A DNA stretch of 9,078 nucleotides from CAZAJT01 sp964485585 (GCA_964485585.1 CAZAJT010000039.1:1-9078), one strand, 5' to 3'; shown: positions 1 through 6,780, numbered from the stretch's first letter. The notes: generated by a model from the sequence alone, not told the origin. Translations and numbers: made by a program.

Positions 1-10
1 TAAGTGTATG

Positions 11-50
11 TCATTGCGAGGATCAGCCATTGGCTGAGACGCGGCAATCC
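11..50. repeat. Interspersed palindromic repeat, CATTGCGAG...GCAAT type
   Basis: The arms ATTGC (13-17) and GCAAT (44-48) enclose a perfect 6-bp hairpin, TCAGCC (23-28) with GGCTGA (32-37) and loop ATT. Sequences of the form GTCATTGCGAG...GCAATCC are a common class of interspersed palindromes in bacterial genomes; assignment to that class is from memory of its consensus. The element lies at the very edge of the window, next to the 12-base motif that also ends the window. Confidence 0.55.
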
Positions 51-74
51 CATTTCCGTGAGAATAAATTTTGC

Positions 75-145
75 AAAAAAAATGACGCTCTTTCTGTAAA
101 CAGATCCCGCTCGGGCGGGACGACCAATCGGTCCCAAGAGCGTCA
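75..145 (-). terminator. Large branched rho-independent terminator of the membrane-protein gene
   Basis: On the minus strand a perfect 10-bp stem, TGACGCTCTT paired with AAGAGCGTCA (plus-strand 136-145 and 83-92), is followed directly by eight T (plus-strand A run 75-82). This is a textbook intrinsic terminator in shape. The 43-base interior is not a simple loop: it holds TCCCGC/GCGGGA (105-110 and 115-120, four-base loop) and GACC/GGTC (122-125 and 130-133, four-base loop), giving a three-way junction. It lies 69 bases beyond the stop codon of the gene at 215-640. It could also be the 3' end of a small structured RNA. Confidence 0.8.
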
Positions 146-214
146 GTGTTGCGCGGGAAGCCGGGACTAGGGGGCGCTTCGACGTGAGCCGAGATTCAGT
201 CTCTGTTGTTACAG

Positions 215-640
215 CTAATCCTCGTTCTGTTGTTCGTGCTCAGTCTTCGGCGCAAGCGAGACGCAAACTCTGAGGAGCCCGACCGCAAGGAACACGAGCC
301 ATGTGGTTACGAGGATTCCGAAAATCCTCTCTTCTTCATAGCTCGAGTATGAATACGCCCCGTAGTCGAGGATCAGATACGCCGACACGATCAGGAATGC
401 GCCGTAGACCCACTTGTTCCAGAGAACCTTCAGGATAGCCAGCGAGATCGGTCCGCTACTGGGTAACCACTCCCAAACGCCATGGAGCACGGCAGGGATC
501 ATCCAGATGATGATAAGTATGAGTATTGCACCCACCATGTCATGAGGAGGCGGAGACCAGTAGTAATAGATCATCATCACTGGGAACGCCGCGATCATCA
601 GAACGACCATGATAATATACCGCAGCCAGTTTGGCAACAC
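215..640 (-). CDS. Small polytopic membrane protein of unknown function
   Basis: The product is 141 aa and belongs to no family I recognise. I chose GTG at 640 because AAAGGAGG lies five bases before it; a longer frame opening at TTG (691) would run through an upstream inverted repeat and has no SD. Four hydrophobic segments are visible at about residues 6-27, 35-56, 77-97 and 106-129. A YYYWSPPP turn follows helix 1, aromatic residues crowd the SYSSYEEER loop, and the tail is polar and acidic (EHEQQNED). It is a single-gene unit: leader hairpin, SD, gene, strong terminator. Sampled stretches are about 57-63% GC, well above the neighbouring ppsA, and the strong SD is unlike the core genes, so transfer is plausible. 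The function is unknown; a small sensor or transport accessory protein would be a guess. Confidence 0.7.
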   Translation of the reverse strand: MLPNWLRYIIMVVLMIAAFPVMMIYYYWSPPPHDMVGAILILIIIWMIPAVLHGVWEWLPSSGPISLAILKVLWNKWVYGAFLIVSAYLILDYGAYSYSSYEEERIFGILVTTWLVFLAVGLLRVCVSLAPKTEHEQQNED

Positions 641-666
641 AATTTCCTCCTTTGTACTTGTCCCAC

Positions 667-715
667 TGTAGGACAGCTTTCTATACACCAAAGATGTACA
701 AAAATCTGTCCTACA
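667..715 (-). promoter_or_regulatory. Leader inverted repeat ahead of the membrane-protein gene
   Basis: TGTAGGACAG (667-676) and CTGTCCTACA (706-715) form a perfect 10-bp inverted repeat with a 29-base spacer. In the minus direction it ends 11 bases before AAAGGAGG, so it should form a stem in the leader of the gene at 215-640. It could be a 5' stabilising or regulatory hairpin, or two operator half-sites around a promoter. The spacing resembles that of the leader hairpin at 8791-8846. Confidence 0.55.
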
Positions 716-727
716 AGCTTCCCATTT

Positions 728-741
728 ATGTAAAAGTGCTC
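728..741 (-). promoter_or_regulatory. Shared upstream box GAGCACTTTTACAT, copy 1
   Basis: Read on the minus strand this is GAGCACTTTTACAT. It differs by one base from GAGTACTTTTACAT at 8863-8876, and both copies lie 12-16 bases upstream of a leader hairpin on the same strand. It may be a promoter element or a regulator site for the gene at 215-640. A clear -35/-10 pair is not evident here. Confidence 0.45.
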
Positions 742-742
742 T

Positions 743-777
743 GAGACATACAAAGACAGCTTATGCCTTTGAGTCTC
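743..777. repeat. Imperfect inverted repeat between the divergent units
   Basis: GAGAC (743-747) and CAAAG (751-755) pair with CTTTG (767-771) and GTCTC (773-777), with a small internal mismatch and an 11-base loop. There is no T run after it on either strand, so it is not an obvious terminator. It might be an operator for one of the divergent units. Confidence 0.3.
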
Positions 778-848
778 TATAGTTGGGTAATTATACTAAA
801 CAATCGAAGATAACACAATGCTATAGGATAGAAGCCATTCGCAGAGCG

Positions 849-894
849 TCCGCAACCTACGAGGTTGCGGAGAGGCCGTCAGTGCAGATTTTTT
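849..894 (+). terminator. GC-rich 10-bp hairpin upstream of ppsA
   Basis: TCCGCAACCT (849-858) pairs perfectly with AGGTTGCGGA (862-871) around the loop ACG. A run of six T follows at 889-894, 17 bases past the stem, which is further than in a normal intrinsic terminator. It lies just upstream of the proposed ppsA -35 and could insulate ppsA from upstream transcription or be part of a small RNA. Its role as a terminator is uncertain. Confidence 0.35.
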
Positions 895-903
895 CATCTC
901 CTC

Positions 904-933
904 TTGTAACCAGTACTGGTTATTCAGTATAGT
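904..933 (+). promoter_or_regulatory. ppsA promoter, predicting a leaderless mRNA
   Basis: TTGTAA (904-909) and TATAGT (928-933) are separated by 18 bases. The -10 ends six bases before the ppsA ATG at 940, so transcription should start at or next to the A of the start codon. No SD is present ahead of the ATG, in agreement with leaderless translation. Confidence 0.6.
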
Positions 934-939
934 AATTAC

Positions 940-3318
940 ATGAGCGTCTCTCAAAAAGATATTGTGTGGTTTGAGGAGGTGACCAAGCATGATGTTGGTC
1001 TTGTTGGAGGTAAAGGCGCTAATTTGGGAGAGATGACAAATGCACGTTTACCGATTCCCTACGGATTTATTGTTACTTCTCGTGCATATTTTACCTTCAT
1101 CAAAGAAGCACGTCTGCAACATACAATAAAAGAGTTTCTTTCTATGATCAATTACGATAATCCTCATGAACTCCATCAGATTTCGCGACACATTCAAGAT
1201 CTTATTGTAAAAGCTGAGATGCCAAAGAAAATTGCCCGAGAAATAATAAACCGCTATGAACAACTGCCGCATAAAGAGCAAACCTATCTGAAAAAAGACC
1301 AATCAATCTTAAAAAAAGGAGTGCGCAGCATTCGACAGGTATATAAACAGCCATTTGTTGCAGTGCGATCAAGTGCCACAGCCGAAGATTTACCCAACGC
1401 CTCTTTTGCCGGCCAGCAGGAAACGTATCTGAATGTAAGAGGTGAGGCGCTTCTTTTGGTAAAGGTCAAAGCCTGCTGGGCATCGCTTTTTACCGAGCGC
1501 GCTATATTTTATCGTCATGAACAGGGATTTGATCATTTCAGGGTAGGTCTTGCTACGGTTATCCAGCGAATGGTTGAATCTGAGAAGTCAGGTATTGCTT
1601 TTAGTATAGATCCTGTAACGAACGACAAAAACAAAATCGTGGTAGAAGCAATATATGGTCTGGGCGAATATATAGTGCAGGGAAAAGTTACTCCGGATCA
1701 TTACGAGGTGGACAAGCGTTCCTTTGTAATTCTAAAGAAGGATCCTCAATATCAGGCGCTAAAACTGATAAAAAGCGGTAACGGTAATAGAGAGATTAAA
1801 CTCGCAAGAAAAGCAGGTGCTGCACAGAAATTGACGGAAGAAGAACTATTAAAAGTATCTCTGCTCGTGAAAGATATTGAAACGCATTATTTCTTTCCTC
1901 AGGATATCGAATGGGCGATCGAAGGTGATCAAGTATTTATCGTACAGTCAAGACCAATAACAACGATTCAATCAGAGGTTGGAAGTAAGAAATTAGAAGA
2001 TAAAAAAGAGAACGTTCAACATCTAACATCCAACACCCAACATCCAATCTTAACAGGAGATCCTGCCTCACCCGGCATTGGTGTTGGCCCAGTAAAAATT
2101 GTTCATTCGCCCCGTGAAATAGATAAAGTGAAGAAGGGAGATGTTCTTGTCGCTCCTCAAACTAACCCCGATTATGTTCCGGCTATGAAAAAAGCTTCGG
2201 CAATAGTTACTGAGACCGGCGGGCGCACATCACATGCAGCAATTGTTTCAAGAGAACTCGGGGTACCGGCAATTGTGGGAGCCAAACACGCGACTAAGAA
2301 ACTGAGAAATGAAATGGTAGTTTCTGTTGATGGAAAATCAGGAGAAATTTATAAGGGAAGCGTGTTTACAAAGTCTCATTTCACACCACTAAATGTACGA
2401 AGCATCGAAGAGAAATCAGCAAAGAAACTAAAAACAGTAACAAAAGTATATGTGAATCTCGCAGAACCTGAACAGGCTGAGAAGGTCTCGAAACTTGATG
2501 TGGATGGTATCGGGCTTTTGCGCGCAGAATTCATGATTGCTGGAATCGGCACCCATCCGAAGGTTTTTATAAGGCAAAAAAGACAATCTGAATTTGTACA
2601 AGAACTTAGTCACGATTTATTGAAATTTGTAAAAGCTTTCGTACCGCGTCCAGTCATCTATCGAGCTACGGATTTTAAGACGAACGAGTATAAACATCTC
2701 AAAGGTGGTGCGGTATATGAGCCACATGAGGAAAATCCTATGTTAGGATTTAGAGGCGCATCACGCTACATTGTAAATCCGGATATATTTGGTCTTGAGC
2801 TTGAAGCGCTTACCCATATCTGGGATATGGGTTACCAGAATCTCCATCTCATGATTCCCTTTATCCGTGCACCTTGGGAACTCATCAAAATAAAAGAAAT
2901 TGTGGGCAAGTACGGATTACTCCAGATTCCTCAATTTAAACTTTATATTATGGTCGAGGTTCCATCGGCGGCGCTTGGTCTTGAGGAATTCTTAAGAATT
3001 GGTGTTGATGGGGTTTCGATCGGCACGAACGATCTGACTATGATGCTACTGGGAGTGGATAGAGACAACGCCGAGGTCGCCTACATTTATGATGAGAGAA
3101 ATCAGGTTGTGGTAAATACCCTTGAACATATTGTAAAAATATGCAATAAATATAATGTGCCTTGTTCTATTTGTGGACAGGCTGCCTCTGATTATCCAGA
3201 AATCGTAGAGATGTTGGTACGCAACGGAATAAATAGTGTATCTATAAATCCCGATGCGGTAACTCGTACACGGCAACTTATTCATGAAGTTGAGAAAAAA
3301 CACTATGGCGGTCATTAA
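940..3318 (+). CDS. ppsA: Phosphoenolpyruvate synthase (pyruvate, water dikinase)
   Basis: This cytosolic enzyme makes PEP, AMP and phosphate from pyruvate, ATP and water. The 792 aa are the normal family length. The N-terminal ATP-grasp domain (about 1-342) shows VGGKGANLGEM (22-32), AVRSSATAEDLP (141-152) and IEWAIEGDQVFIVQSRP (323-339). The central phosphohistidine domain (about 373-470) carries the TGGRTSHAAI motif with catalytic His432. The C-terminal TIM barrel has GFRG (603-606), MVEVPSAAL (671-679), GTNDLT (695-700) and the CGQ motif with the expected catalytic Cys745. All three domains are intact. The linker at about 360-371 (QHLTSNTQHPIL) is encoded by a repeat-like CATCTAACATCCAAC stretch. 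The ATG at 940 is supported by the -10 box just before it and by homology beginning at once. The 3' end overlaps eno by 14 bases. Confidence 0.97.
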   Translation: MSVSQKDIVWFEEVTKHDVGLVGGKGANLGEMTNARLPIPYGFIVTSRAYFTFIKEARLQHTIKEFLSMINYDNPHELHQISRHIQDLIVKAEMPKKIAREIINRYEQLPHKEQTYLKKDQSILKKGVRSIRQVYKQPFVAVRSSATAEDLPNASFAGQQETYLNVRGEALLLVKVKACWASLFTERAIFYRHEQGFDHFRVGLATVIQRMVESEKSGIAFSIDPVTNDKNKIVVEAIYGLGEYIVQGKVTPDHYEVDKRSFVILKKDPQYQALKLIKSGNGNREIKLARKAGAAQKLTEEELLKVSLLVKDIETHYFFPQDIEWAIEGDQVFIVQSRPITTIQSEVGSKKLEDKKENVQHLTSNTQHPILTGDPASPGIGVGPVKIVHSPREIDKVKKGDVLVAPQTNPDYVPAMKKASAIVTETGGRTSHAAIVSRELGVPAIVGAKHATKKLRNEMVVSVDGKSGEIYKGSVFTKSHFTPLNVRSIEEKSAKKLKTVTKVYVNLAEPEQAEKVSKLDVDGIGLLRAEFMIAGIGTHPKVFIRQKRQSEFVQELSHDLLKFVKAFVPRPVIYRATDFKTNEYKHLKGGAVYEPHEENPMLGFRGASRYIVNPDIFGLELEALTHIWDMGYQNLHLMIPFIRAPWELIKIKEIVGKYGLLQIPQFKLYIMVEVPSAALGLEEFLRIGVDGVSIGTNDLTMMLLGVDRDNAEVAYIYDERNQVVVNTLEHIVKICNKYNVPCSICGQAASDYPEIVEMLVRNGINSVSINPDAVTRTRQLIHEVEKKHYGGH
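2018..2053 (+). repeat. Degenerate short tandem repeat inside the ppsA linker
   Basis: The stretch consists of variants of the unit AACATC(T/C)AACATCCAAC, such as AACATCTAACATCC followed by AACACCCAACATCC. It encodes the low-complexity linker QHLTSNTQHP between the ATP-grasp and phosphohistidine domains. Its 13-mer ATCTAACATCCAA (2021-2033) recurs in reverse orientation at 6738-6750, in front of tRNA-Leu, so it looks like one of the genome's dispersed short repeats. Confidence 0.5.
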
Positions 3319-4576
3319 ATCAATTCGCGCTTATGAAATAATCAATTCAAGGGGAGAGCCGACCATTGAAGGACAACTTGTGCTTGACAATAATGTAGTG
3401 GTAACTACCGCGGTGCCATCCGGAGCGTCAGTTGGAAAGCATGAAGCAGTGGAGCTACGAGACGGGAATCCGCAACGATTTAATGGCTTAGGAGTAAGTA
3501 AGGCAATATCTTTTATCAATGATTTAATTGCTCCCAAACTCGTTGGCGCTTCACCATTGAAACAGCAGGAAATTGATTATTGGCTTATAAAAGCTGATGG
3601 CACAAAAGATAAAAGTAAGCTTGGTGCTAATACTACGCTCACTGTATCCCAGCTCATTCTCAAAGCGGGCGCGGCTGATCAAGGTTTACCTCTCTATCTG
3701 TATGTGAATACTCTCTATAAAACCATTTTCAAGACTGAAATAAAAATAGAGCGGGTGCCATCTCCCATCTTTAACATTATCAATGGCGGTAAGCATGGAA
3801 ATAACAATCTTGAGTTCCAGGAATTTCAGATCGTACCCTCTTCCTCTTACTCTTTTACGAGGGCCTATCAGATTGGCGTAGAGCTCTTTCACGAGCTGAA
3901 AAAGGTATTACTCTATCGAAATGCAATTATCGCGGTAGGAGATGAGGGTGGATTTACCCCCAATTTTTCGACGAACCTTGACGCTGCCGAGGTACTCAAT
4001 GAAGCGATCACTCAAAAAGGTTTTAAGGTTGGTCTTGATGTATTTCTTGGCATGGATATTGCATCTTCGCATTTTTACAAAGATGATCGATATGTACTCA
4101 AAGATAAACCGCATCCCTTAAAACAAGATGAATACATCGATTTCCTAAAAAACCTGGTAACAACATATTCGTTGTTGATACTCGAAGACCCCTTGCAGGA
4201 AGATGATTGGGACGGATGGAAAAAATTCGCGTCGCAAATATCCGATCAGATTTATCTGGTTGGTGATGATCTGCTAACTACGAATAAGGAACGATTGTTG
4301 AGAGCGATAAAAGAACGATCCTGCACCACGATTCTGGTTAAGCCGAATCAGATCGGCACTATTACCGAGACTTTGGAAGTAGTTGACACAGCAAGAAAAA
4401 ATAATTTCAACTACATTGTTTCGCATCGATCCGGGGAAACAAATGATGCTCTGATTGCTGACTTTGCGGTTGGAGTACAATCTGACTTTGTAAAGTTTGG
4501 AGCTCCATCGCGGGGCGAACGCGTTGCAAAATATAATCGCCTCTGGCAGATTGAGAGAGATGAGTTGAAACTTTAG
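3305..4576 (+). CDS. eno: Enolase (phosphopyruvate hydratase)
   Basis: It interconverts 2-phosphoglycerate and PEP in glycolysis and gluconeogenesis, in the cytosol. I chose ATG at 3305 (423 aa) over ATG at 3284 because MAVIKSIRAYEIINSRGEPT aligns with the usual enolase N terminus. The mobile loop PSGASVG lies at 38-44. Expected catalytic and metal residues are present: Glu173 in FQEF, Glu214 in VGDEGG, Asp251 in GMDIASS, Glu294 in ILEDP, Asp321/322 in VGDDL, Lys346 in LVKPNQIG, His374-Arg-Ser in SHRSGET, and Lys397. The family signature SRGNPT reads SRGEPT, and the usual KTG after the last lysine reads KFG; neither breaks the active site. It overlaps ppsA by 14 bases in another frame with no clear SD, so translation is probably coupled. 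PpsA and enolase share PEP. Confidence 0.97.
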   Translation: MAVIKSIRAYEIINSRGEPTIEGQLVLDNNVVVTTAVPSGASVGKHEAVELRDGNPQRFNGLGVSKAISFINDLIAPKLVGASPLKQQEIDYWLIKADGTKDKSKLGANTTLTVSQLILKAGAADQGLPLYLYVNTLYKTIFKTEIKIERVPSPIFNIINGGKHGNNNLEFQEFQIVPSSSYSFTRAYQIGVELFHELKKVLLYRNAIIAVGDEGGFTPNFSTNLDAAEVLNEAITQKGFKVGLDVFLGMDIASSHFYKDDRYVLKDKPHPLKQDEYIDFLKNLVTTYSLLILEDPLQEDDWDGWKKFASQISDQIYLVGDDLLTTNKERLLRAIKERSCTTILVKPNQIGTITETLEVVDTARKNNFNYIVSHRSGETNDALIADFAVGVQSDFVKFGAPSRGERVAKYNRLWQIERDELKL

Positions 4577-4605
4577 CATGTAACATGTAGCATGTAACAT
4601 GTAGC
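4574..4605 (+). repeat. 14-bp tandem repeat (TAGCATGTAACATG) starting at the eno stop codon
   Basis: The unit TAGCATGTAACATG occurs twice in tandem (4574-4587, 4588-4601) and is followed by a partial third unit, TAGC. The first TAG is the enolase stop codon. The inverted segment GCTACATG at 4638-4645 can pair with CATGTAGC at 4598-4605 across a 32-base loop, just before ruvA. A TTTTT run lies inside that loop, so this is not a conventional terminator. Confidence 0.7.
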
Positions 4606-4651
4606 AAAGTGAGTGTTTTTATATGTTACCTGTTTCAGCTACATGAACTAA

Positions 4652-5230
4652 GTGATTGGCAAAATTAAAGGCATACTCACGGAAATCGAGGGAAACGTCG
4701 GACTCATCGAGATAACGAGTGGAATATCATATGAAGTGTATCTAACTCCTCAGTTACTCACATCAGCGGGTCTACCACAACCGATAGAAATATATACTTA
4801 TCATCATATCCGCGAAGATACCCAAATACTTTTTGGTTTTAAGGAAAAGAAAGAATATCATATTTTTAAACTTCTCCTCTCGGTTTCGGGTGTCGGACCA
4901 AAGACAGCCTATACCGTTATCTCGTACTCAAATGTAGAGAATCTTATCAAGGCGGCGACAACAAATGATCTTGAGCATTTTGCACAAATACCGGGATTAG
5001 GAAAAAAAACAGCGATGAAATTGCTCCTCGAGCTTTCTCAAAAACTCAATGCAGAATTTAAGCTGGAGAAAATGTTTTTATCAGACGAGGATAAGACAGT
5101 AGTTGATGCATTAATCTCACTTGGATTTAAAAACGCGGATGCTAAAAAACTCCTCTCTCAACTTCCGAAAGACCTTCCACTAGAAGAAAAAATCAAAGAA
5201 TCCATACGTCTCGCATCTAAAACCCCTTAA
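4652..5230 (+). CDS. ruvA: Holliday junction branch migration protein RuvA
   Basis: RuvA binds four-way junctions as a tetramer and loads the RuvB motor during recombinational repair. The 192 aa match the family length. Domain I (about 1-62) starts MIGKIKG, the standard RuvA N terminus, which fixes the GTG at 4652 as the start. Domain II has two helix-hairpin-helix motifs: LLSVSGVGPKTA (75-86) and FAQIPGLGKKTA (110-121). Domain III (about 144-190), DKTVVDALISLGFKNADAKK, is the flexible RuvB-contacting module. No SD precedes the GTG, and no good promoter is visible, so it may be read from the ppsA-eno transcript. It is separated from ruvB by 177 bases that contain a palindromic repeat. Confidence 0.95.
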   Translation: MIGKIKGILTEIEGNVGLIEITSGISYEVYLTPQLLTSAGLPQPIEIYTYHHIREDTQILFGFKEKKEYHIFKLLLSVSGVGPKTAYTVISYSNVENLIKAATTNDLEHFAQIPGLGKKTAMKLLLELSQKLNAEFKLEKMFLSDEDKTVVDALISLGFKNADAKKLLSQLPKDLPLEEKIKESIRLASKTP

Positions 5231-5270
5231 CCCTTCCCTTTTTCCCCTAACCCTACATAAGTTTTGCAGT

Positions 5271-5368
5271 TGTCATTCTGATCCCGCGAAGCGGGAGAAG
5301 AATCTCTCGCGAATGCGAGGCTGAAACAAGTTCAGAGATCCTTCGTCGCTTCACTCCTCAGGATGACA
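5271..5368. repeat. Branched interspersed palindrome between ruvA and ruvB
   Basis: Outer arms TGTCATTCTGA (5271-5281) and TCAGGATGACA (5358-5368) pair except for one G-T. A second stem, GAAGAATCTC (5297-5306) with GAGATCCTTC (5335-5344), again has one wobble. Three small hairpins fill the rest: TCCCGC/GCGGGA (5282-5296), CTCGC/GCGAG (5306-5319) and CTGAA/TTCAG (5321-5335). The form GTCATTCTGA...TCAGGATGAC is a widespread dispersed bacterial repeat, recognised from memory. No coding capacity is seen. Confidence 0.75.
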
Positions 5369-5396
5369 GGAAGTGCGAAACTCGTGCCCTATACGC

Positions 5397-5402
5397 TATA
5401 AT
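5397..5402 (+). promoter_or_regulatory. ruvB -10 box, predicting a leaderless mRNA
   Basis: A consensus TATAAT ends five bases before the ruvB ATG at 5408, so transcription should start near the start codon. No good -35 is visible 17 bases upstream, where TGCGAA lies. No SD is present. Confidence 0.55.
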
Positions 5403-5407
5403 ATAGT

Positions 5408-6415
5408 ATGTCTGAAAATCCATCAGAGATGGTGAACTTACGTCCACAAACCCTGAAAGAATACCTTGGCCAGGAAACTATTGTTAAGACACTCCGATTA
5501 TTCATTGAGGCAGTGAAAAAACGGGGAGTTCCTTCAGAACATATTCTTTTCTACGGACCGCCGGGTATTGGAAAAACAACGCTTGCCTATGTTATTGCCC
5601 ACGAACTTTCTGGAGATATTAAAATTACCTCAGGTGCAGTAATTGAACGCAGTGGTGATCTTGCTGCAATTATAACCAACCTTAAAGAGCATGATATTCT
5701 GTTTGTCGATGAGATACACCGTATACCAAAAATTGTCGAGGAAATGTTATATCCGGTTATGGAAGAATACAGTCTGGACATCATCATCGGTAAAGGGCCA
5801 TCGGCGCGTACCGTGCGTTTACCAGTACCCCGCATTACCATCGTTGGGGCTACAACCAAATTAGCATTACTTTCTGCGCCGCTTCGAGATCGTTTCGGAT
5901 TATTGCTTCGTCTTGACTATTACAATGAAAAAGAGATGGAACAAATTGTGTTGCGTTCAAGTAAAATACTCGCTCTTCCAATTACCAGTAAGGCCGCACA
6001 GGAGATAGCGAAGCGATCGAGGAGAACTCCACGGATCGCCAACAGAATTTTAAGGAGAGCTCGTGATGTCTTAGAGGTACATAATCACGAAGTCATTGAT
6101 GAAAAACTTCTTGATAAACTTTTCTCGCTCCTTGGTATTGACACTGAGGGTCTTACCGACATTGATCTTAAATATCTAAAGCTGCTTTCAAATAAATTTA
6201 AGAATAACCCGATTGGTGTCGAGACGATTGCATCCTCTCTTTCAGAAGACCGCCGAACCGTTGAAGAATTTATTGAACCCTATCTTCTTCAGATAGGGTT
6301 TATTAAAAAGACACCGAAGGGGAGAATGCTTACTACCAAAGCGTACTCTCATCTCGGGATATCTAATAAAACAAACTCTCATGAGGAGAGTATAATTACT
6401 GAAGAACTCTTTTAA
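5408..6415 (+). CDS. ruvB: Holliday junction branch migration helicase RuvB
   Basis: RuvB is the AAA+ ring ATPase that pumps DNA through RuvA-bound junctions. The 335 aa are full length. Near the N terminus LRPQTLKEYLGQE (11-23) is typical of the family. Walker A is GPPGIGKTT (50-58), Walker B is ILFVDEIHR (97-105), sensor 1 is GATTK (147-151) and the arginine-finger segment is APLRDRFG (157-164). The sensor 2 region RRTPRIANR is intact. The C-terminal winged helix includes EPYLLQIGFIKKTPKGRMLT. The last residues form a short polar tail. The ATG at 5408 follows a TATAAT box by five bases. It has its own promoter although ruvA lies just upstream, and a small membrane-protein gene starts one base after its stop. 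Confidence 0.97.
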   Translation: MSENPSEMVNLRPQTLKEYLGQETIVKTLRLFIEAVKKRGVPSEHILFYGPPGIGKTTLAYVIAHELSGDIKITSGAVIERSGDLAAIITNLKEHDILFVDEIHRIPKIVEEMLYPVMEEYSLDIIIGKGPSARTVRLPVPRITIVGATTKLALLSAPLRDRFGLLLRLDYYNEKEMEQIVLRSSKILALPITSKAAQEIAKRSRRTPRIANRILRRARDVLEVHNHEVIDEKLLDKLFSLLGIDTEGLTDIDLKYLKLLSNKFKNNPIGVETIASSLSEDRRTVEEFIEPYLLQIGFIKKTPKGRMLTTKAYSHLGISNKTNSHEESIITEELF

Positions 6416-6416
6416 T

Positions 6417-6689
6417 ATGAAAACTCTCAAGCATCCTCTTAAAATGTTCCTGGGAATTGTTTTCTTTGTGACGGTTTACTATTTAACTACGAAAATATTT
6501 GCTGTTAATTTTTTAATTGGATTGTTTATAGCAATTTTAGTAGCAATAGGTATACCAATGAAGATTTTATATAAAAAACCTACTGGCAAAATAATTACAT
6601 ATACTTTTGTATTGGCTCTAATATTTACAACAATATTGGGAGTCATAGTTTCCTTAGTATTATTTATCTGCGGTACTTCATGTACCTGA
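6417..6689 (+). CDS. Small three-helix membrane protein, unknown
   Basis: The 90-aa product is very hydrophobic, with likely membrane segments at about 10-27, 31-52 and 59-85, separated by a lysine-rich loop (KILYKKPTGK, 49-58). The first nine residues are basic (MKTLKHPLK), which suggests an inside N terminus. It ends in ICGTSCT, with two cysteines near the C terminus. The ATG lies one base after the ruvB stop, so it is probably translated by reinitiation on the ruvB mRNA; no SD is visible. A TATAAT inside the ruvB end (6391-6396) could also give it its own start. Base composition is very AT-rich. I do not recognise a family, and a link to RuvAB function is unlikely. Confidence 0.65.
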   Translation: MKTLKHPLKMFLGIVFFVTVYYLTTKIFAVNFLIGLFIAILVAIGIPMKILYKKPTGKIITYTFVLALIFTTILGVIVSLVLFICGTSCT

Positions 6690-6721
6690 GAACTTGTGAT
6701 CTCCGGCAGAGTCTTTTGCTG

Positions 6722-6730
6722 TGATATAAT
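6722..6730 (+). promoter_or_regulatory. Extended -10 promoter of tRNA-Leu
   Basis: TGATATAAT is a TGn-TATAAT extended -10, located 50 bases before the tRNA. No convincing -35 is present, as expected for extended -10 promoters. The 5' leader between them contains a dispersed 13-mer (6738-6750) and a GATCCT/AGGATC stem (6748-6753 with 6767-6772). Confidence 0.6.
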
Positions 6731-6737
6731 TTAGATA

Positions 6738-6772
6738 TTGGATGTTAGATCCTGAATCTTAGATCTAGGATC
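6738..6772 (+). repeat. Repeat-derived leader in front of tRNA-Leu
   Basis: TTGGATGTTAGAT (6738-6750) is the exact reverse complement of 2021-2033 in the ppsA linker. It runs into variants TTAGATCCTGAATC and TTAGATCTAGGATC. GATCCT (6748-6753) can pair with AGGATC (6767-6772). The block lies in the tRNA precursor leader. Confidence 0.5.
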
Positions 6773-6780
6773 CAAAAAGA

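Noticed and set aside
482..733. 83-codon plus-strand frame opposite the membrane-protein gene
   Set aside because: It is antisense to a gene with a strong SD and membrane helices; its His/Asp-rich product reflects the complement of hydrophobic codons.
796..990. 64-codon minus-strand frame overlapping the ppsA start
   Set aside because: It has no SD, runs through the GC-rich hairpin and antisense to the conserved ppsA N terminus, and its protein has no recognisable features.
3284..3304. Upstream ATG as the enolase start
   Set aside because: The seven extra residues (MKLRKNT) lie before the conserved enolase N terminus; ATG at 3305 fits the family.
4574..4650. CRISPR array
   Set aside because: The 14-base units are in direct tandem without spacers, and there are no cas genes in the window.
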